Positions 63,341 through 64,000 of a stretch of DNA of 64,000 bases are shown piece after piece. Under the pieces are notes generated by a model. The model saw nothing but the letters and a program-made list of their open reading frames with translations. It was not told the origin of the DNA and did not search any database. Source of the stretch: Leptothoe spongobia TAU-MAC 1115 (GTDB taxonomy: Bacteria > Cyanobacteriota > Cyanobacteriia > Phormidesmidales > Phormidesmidaceae); NCBI RefSeq assembly GCF_018739885.1, contig NZ_JADOES010000016.1, positions 35,445 to 99,444 on the forward strand, in the 5' to 3' direction. Within the stretch, counting starts at the first letter, position 1. The number at the start of each line of letters is the position of its first letter. A program made the position numbers and the translations under genes.

Positions 63341-63435
63341 ATCCTTCTTCCATCGGCTACAGTTTGATGTTACGGAAGAAGGATGAGGCTCATCCTTCTC
63401 CCATCAGCTATAGTTTGATGCTACGGAAGAAGGAT
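63341..63435 (-). promoter_or_regulatory. Tandem hairpins covering the exporter ribosome-binding site
   Basis: Two copies of a ~50-base unit. In each, ATCCTTCTTCC-type arms pair with GGAAGAAGGAT. On the transcript, the hairpin nearest the gene has the AAGGA ribosome site of the ABC exporter inside its 11-bp perfect stem (63341-63351 with 63374-63384). The other stem is 63392-63402 with 63425-63435. Translation could therefore be controlled by folding. Both lie between the shared motif and the gene. Confidence 0.6.
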
Positions 63436-63441
63436 GAGGCT

Positions 63442-63496
63442 GTCGTTACAGCAAATGTCAGCTCTTTGAGTAATGCTGATGTCAGCAAATGTCAGG
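63442..63496 (-). promoter_or_regulatory. Shared upstream motif, copy 13
   Basis: GTCGTTACAGCAAATGTCAG, then ATGTCAGC and ATGTCAGG 9 bases apart. It lies ~107-160 bases upstream of the ABC-HlyD unit. Confidence 0.6.
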
Positions 63497-63627
63497 TGGG
63501 TTCAGACAGTGGTGGTATAACTCACCTGTAAATCTCGCTGATTGCGAACAGAGCTGATGTCAGTATGTTCATCACTGTTGGTCATACAGGCTTACATGTT
63601 TAGATGGGTTAGACAAAGTCGTTTTTT

Positions 63628-63825
63628 TCAACTAATCACGCTGATCGAAGCCAGCCAGCCATATAAGATTCTTTCTGCTACGGCACCCGTCCCGGCAAAT
63701 GCTTCGAAGAATCCAGTGAATGTATGGGTCACATCTTGCCCAGGTGCAGGGCGGTTAGGGGTCGTGAATAAGTAACCGGTATAGATTTGGAGGGTAGAAG
63801 GATCGTCAGGTGCAATAATTCTCAT
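63628..63825 (-). CDS. Possible small hypothetical protein
   Basis: 65 residues with a distant AGGAG (~15 bases before ATG). Composition looks protein-like (QDVTHTFTGFFEAF, GAVAERILYGW), but I recognise no family. It may be real or a gene fragment between the transposase remnant and the exporter. Confidence 0.3.
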   Translation of the reverse strand: MRIIAPDDPSTLQIYTGYLFTTPNRPAPGQDVTHTFTGFFEAFAGTGAVAERILYGWLASISVIS

Positions 63826-63877
63826 AAAGGTAATTTGGCTCTCCTGTAATTCCCGTAGTTGTTACTAGATATAGTGT

Positions 63878-64000
63878 TTAGGGTGCTGGGAACCACTCAT
63901 AGCCATTGATATCGAGAGAGAATCGTTGAAAGATGTGGTCTACATTAAAGATGCCATAGCATCGCCGTTTTAGAACTTTGACTCGGTTATTGAACCCTTC
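63878..64000 (-). CDS. ISL3-type transposase, C-terminal end (partial)
   Basis: 41 codons (40 residues plus stop) run in from the right edge. They read EGFNNRVKVLKRRCYGIFN, then HIFQRFSLDINGYEWF and a stop. The EGFNN-x-x-K-x-x-KRR-x-YG block is typical of the C-terminus of ISL3/DDE transposases. Only this end is visible, so intactness is unknown. It marks a mobile-element border to the island. Confidence 0.75.
   Translation of the reverse strand, partial: EGFNNRVKVLKRRCYGIFNVDHIFQRFSLDINGYEWFPAP

Noticed and set aside
63542..63775. Plus-strand open frame near the right edge
   Set aside because: It overlaps a better minus-strand frame, has no ribosome site and no recognisable protein features.

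Overview
The window looks like cyanobacterial chromosome. GCGATCGC (HIP1) octamers are frequent, there is a phylloquinone/menaquinone (men) gene set, and the Nif11-leader peptides, SLH-domain protein and two-partner-secretion exoprotein are all typical of cyanobacteria, probably filamentous Leptolyngbya-like ones. I cannot name the genus. Nearly every gene is on the minus strand; the one clear plus-strand regulatory gene is a CBS-PAS-GGDEF-EAL protein at 7055-10906. No rRNA, tRNA or CRISPR array was seen.

Most of the window reads as one large peptide natural-product (RiPP) island. The centre (17310-29389) holds a class II lanthipeptide synthetase (LanM) whose cyclase has the three-cysteine 'CCG' zinc site of ProcM-type enzymes. 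Next to it are ten intact and two broken Nif11-leader precursor genes, plus an aldo/keto reductase-like protein, a parvulin-type prolyl isomerase and a methyltransferase. This is the layout of a prochlorosin-like system: one tolerant enzyme with many unrelated cores. A reductase-terminated dimodular NRPS lies directly downstream of lanM. Export is supplied at both ends: a C39 peptidase-ABC transporter (PCAT) at 913-3117, and an HlyD adaptor plus NHLM-type ABC ATPase at 59535-63335.

A second precursor family has leader-like 'LSEKDLxxIxGG' segments followed by cores ending in an Asn-His-Asn-Glu (NHNE) box. It occurs as a two-module protein (4352-4768), a single-module protein (28846-29139) and a nine-module polyprotein (49871-51364) with repeated Cys-x-Pro-Trp-x-Cys-Gly cores. 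I do not recognise this family; it is the best candidate for an undescribed system. The polyprotein carries a heptanucleotide repeat that could switch off its second half, and an IS200-like element has replaced its 3' end. Two tiny GG-leader peptides with acidic cores (58897-59277) precede the HlyD/ABC pair.

Other blocks are: an operon for two thioester-reductase-like SDRs, a pyruvyl-transferase-like protein, an AMP-forming acyl ligase and a Rieske oxygenase (36468 to 29564); a men operon menG-menF-menD-menB-menE-GST-dxs-menA (48543 to 38472); a bacterial GRAS-family methyltransferase with an amino-acid dehydrogenase (53682 to 51404); an SLH/WG-repeat protein; and a secreted helical-repeat protein. 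A shared sequence of TGTCAGG-like half-sites, about 9 bp apart and next to a GTCGTTACAG box, lies upstream of eleven transcription units, including the precursors, exporter, men operon and SDR operon. This suggests a single regulon. Both edges cut genes: a TPS exoprotein on the left and a transposase on the right.
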